Positions 7,543 to 16,020 are shown, counted from the first letter of the stretch. The stretch is 64,000 nucleotides of DNA from Calditrichia bacterium (GCA_020635035.1 JACKAO010000005.1:248001-312000), one strand, 5' to 3'. The notes: generated from the letters alone by a model not told the origin. Translations and numbers: made by a program.

Positions 7543-9906
7543 ATGAAAAGTGTCAAAAAACAAGAGATTAATTCAGTAGTTGAACAAACTGCTGTACAGG
7601 AAAGCGGGATGAAAATAATATATCCGCCTACAGAAAAGATCCGAACAATCATTGTAGACAACTTTCCAATGTTAGGTAAATTAACTGCTTTAAGGTTTAT
7701 TGAGTGGGCTCAGCAAAATGAAGGTTGGACAATTTCTCTTCCTACCGGTAAAACACCTGAACATTTTATTAAATGGGTCAATTACCTGCTTGCAAACTGG
7801 GATACAGCCCAGGTTAAAAAAATACTCGAATCCGGTGGGGTTAACCCATCAAAAAAACCTAAAATGTCCAGTTTTCATTTTATTCAAATCGACGAGTTTT
7901 ATCCGATAAATTCATCTCAGCACAATAGTTTTTACTACTACGTGAACAAATTTTATCTTAAAGGATTTGGACTGGATCCTAATAAAGCACTTTTAATGAA
8001 TCCTAATACAATTGGCCTGGGAGACACTTTTCATCTTGATGAGATTTGGCCGGAACAAATGGTGGACTTATCACTAAGAACAAGAATTGCCAAATCGGTA
8101 CTGGAAGAAAAACAAAAAAGAGTACTTGAAGGAGTTGATCAATTCTGCACAGAATATGAAAATCAGATTCGTACTTTAGGTGGTATTGGATTTTTCCTCG
8201 GTGGTATTGGACCGGATGGACATATAGGTTTTAACGTAAAAGGATCAGACCATTATTCGACAACACGTTTAACCCCGACAAATTATGAAACACAGGCTGC
8301 TGCTGCGTCCGACTTGGGGGGGATTGAAGTTTCCAGAAATCGGTTGGTCATCACGATAGGCTTAAAGACAATAACATATAATCCTGATTCTACAGCGATC
8401 ATTATTGCAGCTGGCGAAGCAAAAGCACAGGTCATTAAAGACGCTATCCAAACAGAAAAATCAAATCAGGTTCCTGCATCGGTTTTACAAAACCTTAAGA
8501 ATTCTTGTTTTTATATTACAAAAGGTGCGGCAAAATTACTTAATGAACGACGTTTTTACTACCTGTCGCAAAAAGAAAACCTTAGTGAACAGGATCAGCT
8601 TCAGATTATTTCTGATCTTTCCCTGGAAAATAATAAAAAGCTAACCGATCTGACCCGTGAAGATTTCAATACAGTTCGTTCAGCTAAGCTGCTTTTAAGT
8701 AATACTAAGAAAAAATTTGATGATATTGCTAAAGAAACAGAACAGCTATATCAGAAAAGAATACATGATGCATTAGATATTCCAAAGAATAAGACAATCC
8801 TGCATACAGCTCCGCACCATGATGATATTATGCTTGGATATCTCCCCTATCTTGTAAGATTGATGCGAGAAGGAAGCAATGTGCATTATTTCAATTATCT
8901 TACAAGCGGTTTTAATGCAGTTACAAATCAATACATGTTACGAGAAGTAAAAAATGCGAATGATTTTATTAATAGTGAAGATTTTAAACATTTAATAAAA
9001 GAAAACTATTTTGATCCGCAGAATACCTTATTCCGTGACCGCGACGTATACCAGTATCTGGATGGAATTGCAGCTGACAATAAATTTGATATGCGCGAAG
9101 GTTGTGCACGACGTCTGCTAAGAAATCTTGTGGAAATTTTTGAAGAAGATTCTTTTGACAATCTTGAATTCAGAATTCATGAGCTCCTGAATTACTTTTC
9201 AACTCAATACCCGGGTAAAAAAGATTTACCTTACATACAGCAACTTAAAGGCATGACTCGTGAATGGGAAGCTGATATTTTATGGGGTTATTTCGGATTC
9301 AGCTCAAAATCTGTCATTCACAGCAGACTCGGTTTCTATAAAGGAGATATCTTTACTGAAGAGCCAACTATTGATCGCGACGTAATGCCAATCCTGAATA
9401 ATCTTAAAAAAATTAAACCCGATATCATCTCCGTTGCATTTGATCCTGAAGGAAGCGGCCCAGACACACATTACAAAGTATTGCAGGCTGTTGCAGAAGC
9501 ATTAAAATTATATGAAAAAGATTCCGGAAGAACCGATATCAAAATCTGGGGATACCGGAATGTTTGGTATCGCTATCATCCAAGTGAAGCAAATTTATAT
9601 GTACCGGTTACCCATAACACACGTGCAATTTTAAACGATTCATTCTTAAATTCATTCGGTTCGCAAGCAGAAGCGTCGTTCCCGAGTTATGAGTATGATG
9701 GACCGTTCAGTGGATTAGCTCAAAAAATTCAGGTTGAGCAATATCAAAAAATGAAGACATTACTTGGCAGAGACTTTTTCTACCAAAATCCGGATTCAAG
9801 AATCCGATCAACACGCGGACTTGTTTTTCTTAAAGTAATGGATTCAAAAGAATTTTTCGAAAAATCATTTGAATTGCGCAAGAAAACAGAAAATATAAAA
9901 CAATAG
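7543..9906 (+). CDS. nagB: glucosamine-6-phosphate deaminase fused to PIG-L/LmbE deacetylase domain
   Basis: A 787-residue two-domain protein. Residues about 25-330 are NagB-like: the active-site strand FIQIDEFYP with Asp117 and the phosphate-binding loop GGIGPDGHIGFN at 220-231. NagB turns glucosamine-6-phosphate into fructose-6-phosphate and ammonia. After a helical linker, residues about 415-760 form a PIG-L/LmbE domain with the zinc site PHHDD at 424-428. Those enzymes remove N-acetyl groups from sugars and, in bacillithiol synthesis, from GlcNAc-malate. The fusion is known in Bacteroidota. It could join deacetylation and deamination of one amino sugar, though the order of reaction is unknown. 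Cytoplasmic; followed by its own terminator. Confidence 0.9.
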   Translation: MKSVKKQEINSVVEQTAVQESGMKIIYPPTEKIRTIIVDNFPMLGKLTALRFIEWAQQNEGWTISLPTGKTPEHFIKWVNYLLANWDTAQVKKILESGGVNPSKKPKMSSFHFIQIDEFYPINSSQHNSFYYYVNKFYLKGFGLDPNKALLMNPNTIGLGDTFHLDEIWPEQMVDLSLRTRIAKSVLEEKQKRVLEGVDQFCTEYENQIRTLGGIGFFLGGIGPDGHIGFNVKGSDHYSTTRLTPTNYETQAAAASDLGGIEVSRNRLVITIGLKTITYNPDSTAIIIAAGEAKAQVIKDAIQTEKSNQVPASVLQNLKNSCFYITKGAAKLLNERRFYYLSQKENLSEQDQLQIISDLSLENNKKLTDLTREDFNTVRSAKLLLSNTKKKFDDIAKETEQLYQKRIHDALDIPKNKTILHTAPHHDDIMLGYLPYLVRLMREGSNVHYFNYLTSGFNAVTNQYMLREVKNANDFINSEDFKHLIKENYFDPQNTLFRDRDVYQYLDGIAADNKFDMREGCARRLLRNLVEIFEEDSFDNLEFRIHELLNYFSTQYPGKKDLPYIQQLKGMTREWEADILWGYFGFSSKSVIHSRLGFYKGDIFTEEPTIDRDVMPILNNLKKIKPDIISVAFDPEGSGPDTHYKVLQAVAEALKLYEKDSGRTDIKIWGYRNVWYRYHPSEANLYVPVTHNTRAILNDSFLNSFGSQAEASFPSYEYDGPFSGLAQKIQVEQYQKMKTLLGRDFFYQNPDSRIRSTRGLVFLKVMDSKEFFEKSFELRKKTENIKQ

Positions 9907-9929
9907 TATTTATAAAGATGCATCTCACT

Positions 9930-9962
9930 AAAGGCTATTCATATTATTGGATAGCCTTTTTT
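9930..9962 (+). terminator. Rho-independent terminator after nagB
   Basis: A nine-bp perfect stem (AAAGGCTAT with ATAGCCTTT), a 12-base loop and a T run, 24 bases past the nagB stop. Confidence 0.85.
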
Positions 9963-10066
9963 ATTATAAATGTCTATATTTTGATCAGTCTTTGATTCTC
10001 ACTTATATTATGGCCATTCTTTTAAATGTGTCAGGTTTTAATCATCAGTAGTGAAAATAATTAATT

Positions 10067-10462
10067 ATGAATTGGCCCGTTATTTTAATCCTTTCTTTTC
10101 CTGCTTTTATCATGGGAGCACTGTCTTTAAAAGGCCTGACACAGAACAAAGAATTATATCTCTGGATGAGCCTAGGAACTATTTGCATAGGTTATGTTTT
10201 TTTTTATGTTCATTCGCATCCTTTTTTTCATTTGTTTATAATTGGTTTTCTTTGGGGAATTTTTAACGCTGTTGTTCAATCTCTGTATTACAATTCTTAT
10301 ATCACCCACAACCCAAAAGCAGCCGCTGGATACGCTAAGATAGCAAAATCAATGAATCCCCGATTCATCTTAATTTTAATCGGAATTGCAACAGGGACAG
10401 CAACTGGTTTAGTTTTAGGTACAATATCCTGGATTGTAAAAAAACTACTCTACAATCTATAA
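10067..10462 (+). CDS. small membrane protein, unknown
   Basis: A 131-residue protein with four likely membrane segments (about residues 3-20, 30-50, 55-75 and 98-122) and a short polar loop YNSYITHNPKAAAGYAKIAKS between the third and fourth. I recognise no family. The ATG at 10067 lacks a good ribosome binding site, and an overlapping frame starts at 10051, but the hydrophobic pattern of this frame is coherent. It is followed at once by the palindromes and the sigma-54-like promoter, with no terminator of its own. Confidence 0.65.
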   Translation: MNWPVILILSFPAFIMGALSLKGLTQNKELYLWMSLGTICIGYVFFYVHSHPFFHLFIIGFLWGIFNAVVQSLYYNSYITHNPKAAAGYAKIAKSMNPRFILILIGIATGTATGLVLGTISWIVKKLLYNL

Positions 10463-10465
10463 AAG

Positions 10466-10516
10466 TGTTTCCAAATGGAAACATAATTTGTCTATGATGT
10501 TGCAAAACTGCAACAT
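10466..10516. promoter_or_regulatory. pair of palindromes, possible activator sites
   Basis: Two perfect inverted repeats with equal four-base centres: TGTTTCC-AAAT-GGAAACA at 10466-10483 and ATGTTGCA-AAAC-TGCAACAT at 10497-10516. Their centres are 32 bp apart, about three helical turns. They lie about 40-90 bp upstream of the sigma-54-like promoter, where enhancer-binding proteins often bind. No T run follows either, so they do not look like terminators. Function is inference. Confidence 0.5.
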
Positions 10517-10555
10517 TTAGGAAAATCATCTCTAGTAAAATCAACAAATTTTTGT

Positions 10556-10571
10556 TGGCTTAGTTTTTGCA
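10556..10571 (+). promoter_or_regulatory. candidate sigma-54 (-24/-12) promoter
   Basis: TGGCTTAGTTTTTGCA matches the sigma-54 pattern: TGGC at -24, TTGCA at -12, with the invariant GG and GC exactly 12 bases apart. Only the AC after TGGC departs from consensus. Transcription would start near 10582. RpoN itself is encoded at 60841-62310. Confidence 0.6.
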
Positions 10572-10581
10572 TAATTATTAA

Positions 10582-10655
10582 TCGCTTCCCAAATAATGAG
10601 TTGTAATTTATTGAGATCCCCCTCTTAAAATAATATTACAACTCATTTCTTTTTA
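10582..10655 (+). ncRNA. candidate small RNA or 5' leader with C-rich hairpin
   Basis: A perfect 13-bp inverted repeat (AATGAGTTGTAAT at 10595-10607 with ATTACAACTCATT at 10635-10647) encloses a 27-base loop holding TCCCCCTC, and a T-rich tail TTTCTTTTT follows. A transcript starting about 12 bases after the -12 box would be some 75 nt long, begin near CGCTTCCC and end at the tail. C-rich single-stranded loops are typical of small RNAs that pair with Shine-Dalgarno sequences. It could instead be the leader or attenuator of the methyltransferase gene at 10712. No match to a known family is claimed. Confidence 0.45.
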
Positions 10656-10711
10656 TACGATATTAATTATTATCAAGCGCACAGTATAACAAATTGAGTT
10701 CGCGCATCAAT

Positions 10712-11293
10712 ATGCATAATTCAAAATTTTGGGATAATTATTGGCAGAATAACCACACACCTTGGGATATGGGTCATATTTCACCGCCACTCAAAGCATA
10801 TTTCGATCAACTGACCAATCAAGAGATAAAAATCTTTATTCCTGGAGCGGGAAATTCGTGGGAAGCTGAATACCTGTGGAAAGCGGGTTTTAGCAATCTC
10901 TATATTGCAGATATCGCTTATATACCTTTACAGAATTTTTTAAACAGGGTTAAAGACTTTCCCCAAAATAATGTAATACATAAAGATTTTTTTGAGATTT
11001 CTGACACTTTTGATCTGATAATTGAGCAAACTTTTTTTTGTTCTTTGCTCCCTTCACAAAGACTAAAATATGTTAAACATATTAAAAATTTATTATCCCC
11101 ATCCGGGAGAGTTGCAGGATTACTTTTCACGTTCCCTTTAAATCCGGTACAAAAGAATCCACCATTTGGTGGGAGTATCTCAGAGTACAGAGAGCTGTTT
11201 GCTCCATTTAAATTTAAAACTTTCGAAACTGCATATAATTCTCATCCCGCACGACAGGGCAATGAAATCTTTTTCATACTTGAAAAAGAGTGA
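10712..11293 (+). CDS. SAM-dependent methyltransferase, TPMT family
   Basis: A 193-residue protein of the thiopurine S-methyltransferase family. The N-terminal FWDNYWQNNHTPWDMG resembles the family opening, and FIPGAGNSWEAEYLW is the SAM-binding glycine loop. IIEQTFFCSLLPSQR and the C-terminal GGSISEYRELFAPF also fit. Bacterial members methylate thiols, halides, selenium or tellurium compounds. A longer frame begins with TTG at 10694; I prefer ATG at 10712, although neither has a clear ribosome binding site. It lies directly downstream of the sigma-54-like promoter and hairpin, which may control it. Confidence 0.82.
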   Translation: MHNSKFWDNYWQNNHTPWDMGHISPPLKAYFDQLTNQEIKIFIPGAGNSWEAEYLWKAGFSNLYIADIAYIPLQNFLNRVKDFPQNNVIHKDFFEISDTFDLIIEQTFFCSLLPSQRLKYVKHIKNLLSPSGRVAGLLFTFPLNPVQKNPPFGGSISEYRELFAPFKFKTFETAYNSHPARQGNEIFFILEKE

Positions 11294-11395
11294 TCTATAG
11301 CTTTTGACCAATTACAATCCTTTTTTTTATTGGCAATAAAGAGCATTATTCATATTCCGAATTTACCTTTATCAACCAATTGTTTCGGAGTAAAA

Positions 11396-13213
11396 ATGTT
11401 AAAAATGTTAAATTCAATTAGTCTGACTAAACGTATTCTGCTGATTGTGGGAATTGGCGCTTTTATTGTTATTGGCAGTGTTTTTATGAATTTTGTAAGT
11501 GATTTTAAAGATAATTCATTAAACGCTTTAATTGAGAAAGCTGCGTCATTTACTGCTGTGGCGGACGAAACTAAAAATCATATGGCAAGATTACACAGCA
11601 ATAAATCATTTGACGAAAAAATGATGTTAGATGAACTCCACTCCATTCTGTCTAATGGTGGCGATTACAGTTCTTCTAAATACTTTAAAACAATACCGGT
11701 GGTTGCAGGCTGGACAGCTGCTGAAAATGCGGCTGCCAAAGAGAATATTAATTTCAAAATTTTATCCATTGACTCGCGTAACCCTGAACATGAGCCCGAA
11801 TCCGATAAAGTGAATGGACCGTTTAGAAGAAAATTACTGCAGGACCTATATAAGCAGGTTGCTGAAAACGGGCAGGAAGTTATTTATAGAAAAAATGAAA
11901 ACAATAACAGTTTCTATTTCTTAAGAGCTATCCGTTTGCAAAAAGGTTGTTTAAAATGTCATGGCGATCCTGCGACAAGCCCTACTGGTGATGGAAAAGA
12001 TATCGTCGGTTTTGATATGGAAAACTGGCATGAAGGTGACGTGCATGGAGCATATGAAGTTATCATGCCCCTCGATACAATAGATGCTCAGGTAGGAAAT
12101 ATAATTCAGAGTAATACACTAATTACTGGACTTCTGGCAATAATAATTATTGGATCAATTATATTCCTAATAAAGAAAACAGTTATTTCACCTATAAAAA
12201 GATGTGTGGACTTCGCATCTGCCGTTGAAAAAGGCGATCTTTCTCTTGAGATGGAAATTGAACAGGATGATGAGATAGGCAATCTTGTAGGTGCATTAAA
12301 CAGCATGGTTCGTCAGTTAAAAACAATGTTTAATGATATAGTAAACAATGCTGTTAGTTTAAACACCATGTCTGATAACCTGCTGAATGCTTCTGAAAGG
12401 GCTACAAATAATGCTGATAATATAAATGAAAAATCTAATTCAGTTGCATCTGCCACTGAAGAATTAAGTACCAGTATGGCAAGTGTTTCTGCTGCTGCTC
12501 AGCAAACTTCAGATAATATTGGAATTGTTGCAAGCAGTGCTGAAGAGATGACCGCCACTGTTGCTGAAATCGCACAGAATACATCAAGAGCACAAATTAT
12601 TACCCAGAGGGCTGTAACTGTTGTTAAGACTGCTTCTGAGCAGGTTGATAAGCTGGGAATCTCTGCCAAAGAAATTACTACGGTTATTGAGTCCATTAAT
12701 GAAATAGCTGAGCAAACCAAACTGCTGGCTTTAAATGCAACAATTGAAGCTGCCAGGGCTGGCGAAGCCGGAAAAGGATTTGCTGTTGTTGCCAATGAAG
12801 TTAAAGAACTGGCCAAGCAAACAAATACTGCCATTGAAGACATAAAAAGTAAAATTGAGTCGATGCAGCACTCAACTGGAACAACGATTGTCGAAATTAA
12901 CCAAATCAATGATGTTATAAATGAAGTCAATGAGATTGTGACAGGTATAGCTTCTGCAATTGAAGAACAATCGATTACCACAAGAGATATTTCCGGCAAT
13001 GTAGCGCAGGCTGCAATGGGTACCCAGGAAATGGCTGCAAATATCACACAAGCGGCCACGGTTACACATGATGTTGCTAAGGATATCGCAGCTGTAAATT
13101 CAAATCATTCTGAAATAAAAACTGTCAATGTCGAAGTCACCAGGAATGCATCAGAACTTGCCAATATCAGTAATGTACTTAGTGGATTAATCAAACGCTT
13201 TAAATTGAATTAG
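11396..13213 (+). CDS. methyl-accepting chemotaxis protein with c-type heme sensor domain
   Basis: A 605-residue chemoreceptor. One membrane helix (about residues 12-32) precedes a periplasmic domain of the Tll0287-like/DUF3365 type carrying CLKCH at 185-189, a CxxCH site for covalent heme c. A second helix (about 241-259), a HAMP segment and the long signalling hairpin follow, with the conserved tip LLALNATIEAARAGE near 440-455. The C-terminus lacks a CheR-binding pentapeptide. I chose ATG at 11396, after GGAG at 11386-11389, over the longer TTG frame at 11330; a tandem AAAAATGTT repeat makes a second ATG at 11405. It probably senses redox potential, oxygen or nitric oxide. Confidence 0.92.
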   Translation: MLKMLNSISLTKRILLIVGIGAFIVIGSVFMNFVSDFKDNSLNALIEKAASFTAVADETKNHMARLHSNKSFDEKMMLDELHSILSNGGDYSSSKYFKTIPVVAGWTAAENAAAKENINFKILSIDSRNPEHEPESDKVNGPFRRKLLQDLYKQVAENGQEVIYRKNENNNSFYFLRAIRLQKGCLKCHGDPATSPTGDGKDIVGFDMENWHEGDVHGAYEVIMPLDTIDAQVGNIIQSNTLITGLLAIIIIGSIIFLIKKTVISPIKRCVDFASAVEKGDLSLEMEIEQDDEIGNLVGALNSMVRQLKTMFNDIVNNAVSLNTMSDNLLNASERATNNADNINEKSNSVASATEELSTSMASVSAAAQQTSDNIGIVASSAEEMTATVAEIAQNTSRAQIITQRAVTVVKTASEQVDKLGISAKEITTVIESINEIAEQTKLLALNATIEAARAGEAGKGFAVVANEVKELAKQTNTAIEDIKSKIESMQHSTGTTIVEINQINDVINEVNEIVTGIASAIEEQSITTRDISGNVAQAAMGTQEMAANITQAATVTHDVAKDIAAVNSNHSEIKTVNVEVTRNASELANISNVLSGLIKRFKLN

Positions 13214-13229
13214 TCTTGATTTCTTCAAG

Positions 13230-13257
13230 AATCTGCCTGTTTTGACAGGCAGATTTT
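13230..13257 (+). terminator. Rho-independent terminator after the chemoreceptor
   Basis: A ten-bp perfect stem AATCTGCCTG with CAGGCAGATT around a TTTTGA loop, running into a short T tract, 17 bases past the stop. A smaller TCTTGA/TCAAGA hairpin sits just before it. Confidence 0.85.
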
Positions 13258-13345
13258 ACTTCTTGTTAACTCTATAATTTTTGCAACAAAAAGTTATTTT
13301 CCCGACATTCTATCCTTGAAATTTAAAAAAAAAGGTATTTTTACA

Positions 13346-14314
13346 ATGGAAAGTGTGTTTGATATTGTTATTGTTGGGGGTGGTCCTATTGGGATTGCCT
13401 GTGCTATCGAAGCAAAAAAAGCAGGTTACAATTATCTGATTTTGGAAAAAGGCGTACTTGTTAACTCCGTCTTCAATTTCCCAACAAATATGACATTCTT
13501 CTCAACTTCTCAGCTTCTTGAAATCGGTGATATCCCCTTTATTGCGCATGGTGATAAACCTACACGTCGTGAAGCCCTTGAATATTTCAGAAGAGTTGTA
13601 CAAAGTTGGGATTTAAATCTACATGTTTATGAAAAAGTAGAAGCAATTCAGAAAAAAAATGACCTGTTCCAAATCCAATCTTCAAAACATACATATAGTA
13701 CAAAAAAAATTATAATAGCCACGGGTTTTTATGACACACCGAACCTATTAAACATACCAGGTGAAAATCTTGCAAAGGTTAAGCATTACTATGATGAACC
13801 ACATCCTTATGTAGGTCAAAAAATTGTTGTTATCGGTGCCGGTAATTCAGCAGCAGATGTGGCCCTGGAAACTTATCTAAAGGGAGCGGAAGTAACTATG
13901 GTTATTCGGGAAAACGAGTTTAAAGAGGGACTTAAATACTGGATAAAACCTAATATTTTGAACCGAATTAAAGAAGGATCCATCAAGGCTTACTTTAATA
14001 GCTCTGTAATCGAAATCCATGAAAAATCAGTTTTAATACAAACAGAAAAAGAAATATTATCAATTGATAATGATTTCGTTTTGGCAATGACCGGTTACAG
14101 GCCGGATTATATTTTTCTTAAAAGCTGTGGCATAGAAATATCGGAAGATGAATATATGTCACCGGCACACAATCCCGATACATTAGAATCTAATGCAGAT
14201 GGTATTTATTTAGCGGGTGTTGTTCTTGGCGGCTTGCATACCGGACGATGGTTTATAGAAAATGCCCGAGAACATGCAGATAAAATTATGAATGATATTA
14301 AAAGAAGTTTTTAG
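13346..14314 (+). CDS. ypdA: YpdA-family bacillithiol disulfide reductase (putative)
   Basis: A 322-residue flavoprotein of the YpdA (Bdr) family, which reduces bacillithiol disulfide with NADPH. The FAD-binding GGGPIG lies at residues 11-16, and the second nucleotide-binding site IGAGNSAADVALE near 160-172. There is no CxxC pair as in thioredoxin reductase, which is normal for YpdA. The C-terminal GIYLAGVVLGGLHTGRWFIE is characteristic. I start at ATG 13346 (MESVFD), preceded by AAAGG, and not at the TTG at 13316. A bacilliredoxin is encoded at 20258, so the window holds two parts of a bacillithiol redox system. The biosynthetic genes bshA and bshC are not seen here. Confidence 0.88.
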   Translation: MESVFDIVIVGGGPIGIACAIEAKKAGYNYLILEKGVLVNSVFNFPTNMTFFSTSQLLEIGDIPFIAHGDKPTRREALEYFRRVVQSWDLNLHVYEKVEAIQKKNDLFQIQSSKHTYSTKKIIIATGFYDTPNLLNIPGENLAKVKHYYDEPHPYVGQKIVVIGAGNSAADVALETYLKGAEVTMVIRENEFKEGLKYWIKPNILNRIKEGSIKAYFNSSVIEIHEKSVLIQTEKEILSIDNDFVLAMTGYRPDYIFLKSCGIEISEDEYMSPAHNPDTLESNADGIYLAGVVLGGLHTGRWFIENAREHADKIMNDIKRSF

Positions 14315-14319
14315 AAAAA

Positions 14320-14349
14320 ACCGCCCCTTTAATAGATCTTTGGGGCGGT
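14320..14349. terminator. bidirectional terminator
   Basis: An eight-bp GC-rich stem ACCGCCCC with GGGGCGGT lies between the convergent ypdA and DUF4399 genes. The A-rich flank on the left gives a T tract for the minus strand. Confidence 0.75.
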
Positions 14350-14358
14350 ATATATCAG

Positions 14359-14829
14359 CTATTTAACTGTAATTATTATTTTCTTGGATAACACCGGTGG
14401 ATCATGCGGAATATGCGCATAGTTTCCTAAAAGCAGCTGTAAGGTATGTTGCCCTGGAGCAAGGTTCAATGTTGTTTCAGTTTGCCCCCCACCAAAATGT
14501 ACAATATTATCATTAGCAGGTAGTGGTTTTGTCATATCTGGCAATTCATTCACGTCTATAAGAATATGATGATGACCTGTATTTTTCTGATCTGTTCCTG
14601 CTGGTGCGACACCCATGTTTTTCAAGCCAAATTGCACTTTTACAGGTCCTTCAATAATATCACCGTCCTGTGGGGTTATAAAATATACTTCTGCCCCTTC
14701 CGGTGCTTTGCTGCGAACCATTTCTGTCATCTGATCATGAGACATTTCACTGTGTTTATCTTCATTTTTTTCGGTATTGCAGGCAAAAAAGCTAAAGGAT
14801 AACACAGTTACTACTAAAATCTTAAACAT
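14359..14829 (-). CDS. DUF4399 lipoprotein
   Basis: A 156-residue exported protein with a lipoprotein signal ending FFAC (Cys17), a His/Met/Asp-rich spacer and one DUF4399 domain. Recognisable parts are VYFITPQDGDIIEGPV, GHHHILID and the C-terminal PGQHTLQLLLGNYAH. The three adjacent histidines invite a metal-binding idea, but the function of DUF4399 is not established. A GGAGATAAA site precedes the ATG. It is a single-gene unit. Confidence 0.85.
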   Translation of the reverse strand: MFKILVVTVLSFSFFACNTEKNEDKHSEMSHDQMTEMVRSKAPEGAEVYFITPQDGDIIEGPVKVQFGLKNMGVAPAGTDQKNTGHHHILIDVNELPDMTKPLPANDNIVHFGGGQTETTLNLAPGQHTLQLLLGNYAHIPHDPPVLSKKIIITVK

Positions 14830-14921
14830 TTTATCTCCTTTAATTATTATAAAGTCTTCTAAAACAATTCATGATTAAAAAATATTTCATATGTTATTGA
14901 TTATACAGGAGTTTTAACACC

Positions 14922-15752
14922 CTATTCTTTCATCAGTTCCTTTTTATATTTTTCAAGTTTTTGAACATAAATAAGATGATCAACCTGGCGTTTTTTCGCT
15001 CCATTGATAATAATCTTCAATTTTTTAATAATTTCTTGTAGCGCCTCTTTTCGGTATTCAATTCGTAAATACGGATCAGACAAAAGTTTCTCGATTGTTT
15101 TAACACGATATTTGTCCATAACAGGATATTTTGTTGAAAGTTGATCTGTATGACCACCATATTTTATTGTTCCTGGCTGTTTATCTAAGCCAATAGGATG
15201 ATTCTTTGCGATACGTAACCAGAAATCATAATCTTCACACACAGGGATTGTTTCATCAAATCCGCCAATTTTATCCCAAAGGGATTTCTTAAAAACAACT
15301 GTTGAAGGAGATACAATGCAGGACAACAGGCACTGTTTAAAAATCATACCACCATATTTTCTATGGTTTTTCTTTTGATTTACTCTCACACCATTTCGAA
15401 TCCATATCTCTTCTGAGTGAAATATTTCGTACTCCGGGTTTAAACTATTGTACTTGAATGCCTTTTGCAGCTTATCGATTTGCCACTCATCATCACTATC
15501 GAGAAGTGCTATCCATTCACCTGCTGCACTTTTAATACCATTATTTCTTGCATTGGAAACACCTGAATTGTTCTGACTGATTATAAGAACATCTGTAGCA
15601 AATTCTTTCAAAACTGTCTGCGTGTTATCAGTACTGCCATCATCAACAACGATAATCTCAAGTGCTTTGTATGTTTGTTTCAGAACGGATTTGATAGCAC
15701 GCGGTAATACATCTGCCCGGTTGAATGTGGGAATTACAACAGAAATATGCAT
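14922..15752 (-). CDS. family 2 glycosyltransferase
   Basis: A 276-residue GT2 enzyme that transfers a sugar from a nucleotide donor to a surface glycan or lipid. The GT-A fold starts at residue 1 (ISVVIPTFNRADVL). The DDGS nucleotide site has Asp37-Asp38, and the metal-binding DSDD lies at 85-88. FDETIPVCEDYDFWLRI is the acceptor-side ED motif. The C-terminal 60 residues are Lys-rich and may touch the membrane surface. It has no sugar gene neighbours, so its acceptor cannot be guessed. Confidence 0.9.
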   Translation of the reverse strand: MHISVVIPTFNRADVLPRAIKSVLKQTYKALEIIVVDDGSTDNTQTVLKEFATDVLIISQNNSGVSNARNNGIKSAAGEWIALLDSDDEWQIDKLQKAFKYNSLNPEYEIFHSEEIWIRNGVRVNQKKNHRKYGGMIFKQCLLSCIVSPSTVVFKKSLWDKIGGFDETIPVCEDYDFWLRIAKNHPIGLDKQPGTIKYGGHTDQLSTKYPVMDKYRVKTIEKLLSDPYLRIEYRKEALQEIIKKLKIIINGAKKRQVDHLIYVQKLEKYKKELMKE

Positions 15753-15812
15753 AAAGTAATTTGAATTTATTGAGAATAAGGTGCAAAAAAAACTGGCGAA
15801 AGTATATAAATG

Positions 15813-15837
15813 AAAAAACCCGGTGGGGGGCCGGGTT
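15813..15837 (-). terminator. terminator of the VWA/AAA+ operon
   Basis: A seven-bp stem AACCCGG with CCGGGTT around a G-rich loop; on the minus strand a T tract follows (15813-15818). It lies 22 bases beyond the stop of the small membrane protein gene. Some plus-strand activity is possible. Confidence 0.7.
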
Positions 15838-15858
15838 TTCTGTGGGCTTTGGTTTAAG

Positions 15859-16020
15859 CTAATTAAATAAAGCCGAAATCACGCTTATAACTGCAGGTTT
15901 TGCTTTTTTAGTTATTGCCAAATACATTTTTTTTGAAAGATCAAAAACAACATCATAAATCATATAAACAAATGGTACCGCAAACAATACAACGACAGCA
16001 ACTTTTAAAATCTCATTCAT
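15859..16020 (-). CDS. 53-residue membrane protein
   Basis: A short frame of 53 codons starts at ATG 16020 behind a clear GGAGATTAAA ribosome binding site and ends at TAG 15859. The protein has one strong membrane helix near the N-terminus (LKVAVVVLFAVPFVYMIYDV, residues 5-24) and a basic stretch KKAKPA before a second moderately hydrophobic C-terminus. It lies 71 bases downstream of the AAA+ gene on the same strand and before the shared terminator, so it may be the third gene of that operon. I know no family. The ribosome binding site and composition make a real gene likely. Confidence 0.65.
   Translation of the reverse strand: MNEILKVAVVVLFAVPFVYMIYDVVFDLSKKMYLAITKKAKPAVISVISALFN

Noticed and set aside
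11330..11395. TTG start extending the chemoreceptor by 22 residues
   Set aside because: The ATG at 11396 has a good GGAG site, and the extension is not part of the usual N-terminal helix.
12499..13059. 186-residue minus-strand frame inside the chemoreceptor
   Set aside because: Long only because of the repetitive Ala/Ser codon use of the coiled-coil signalling domain; the plus-strand protein is certain.
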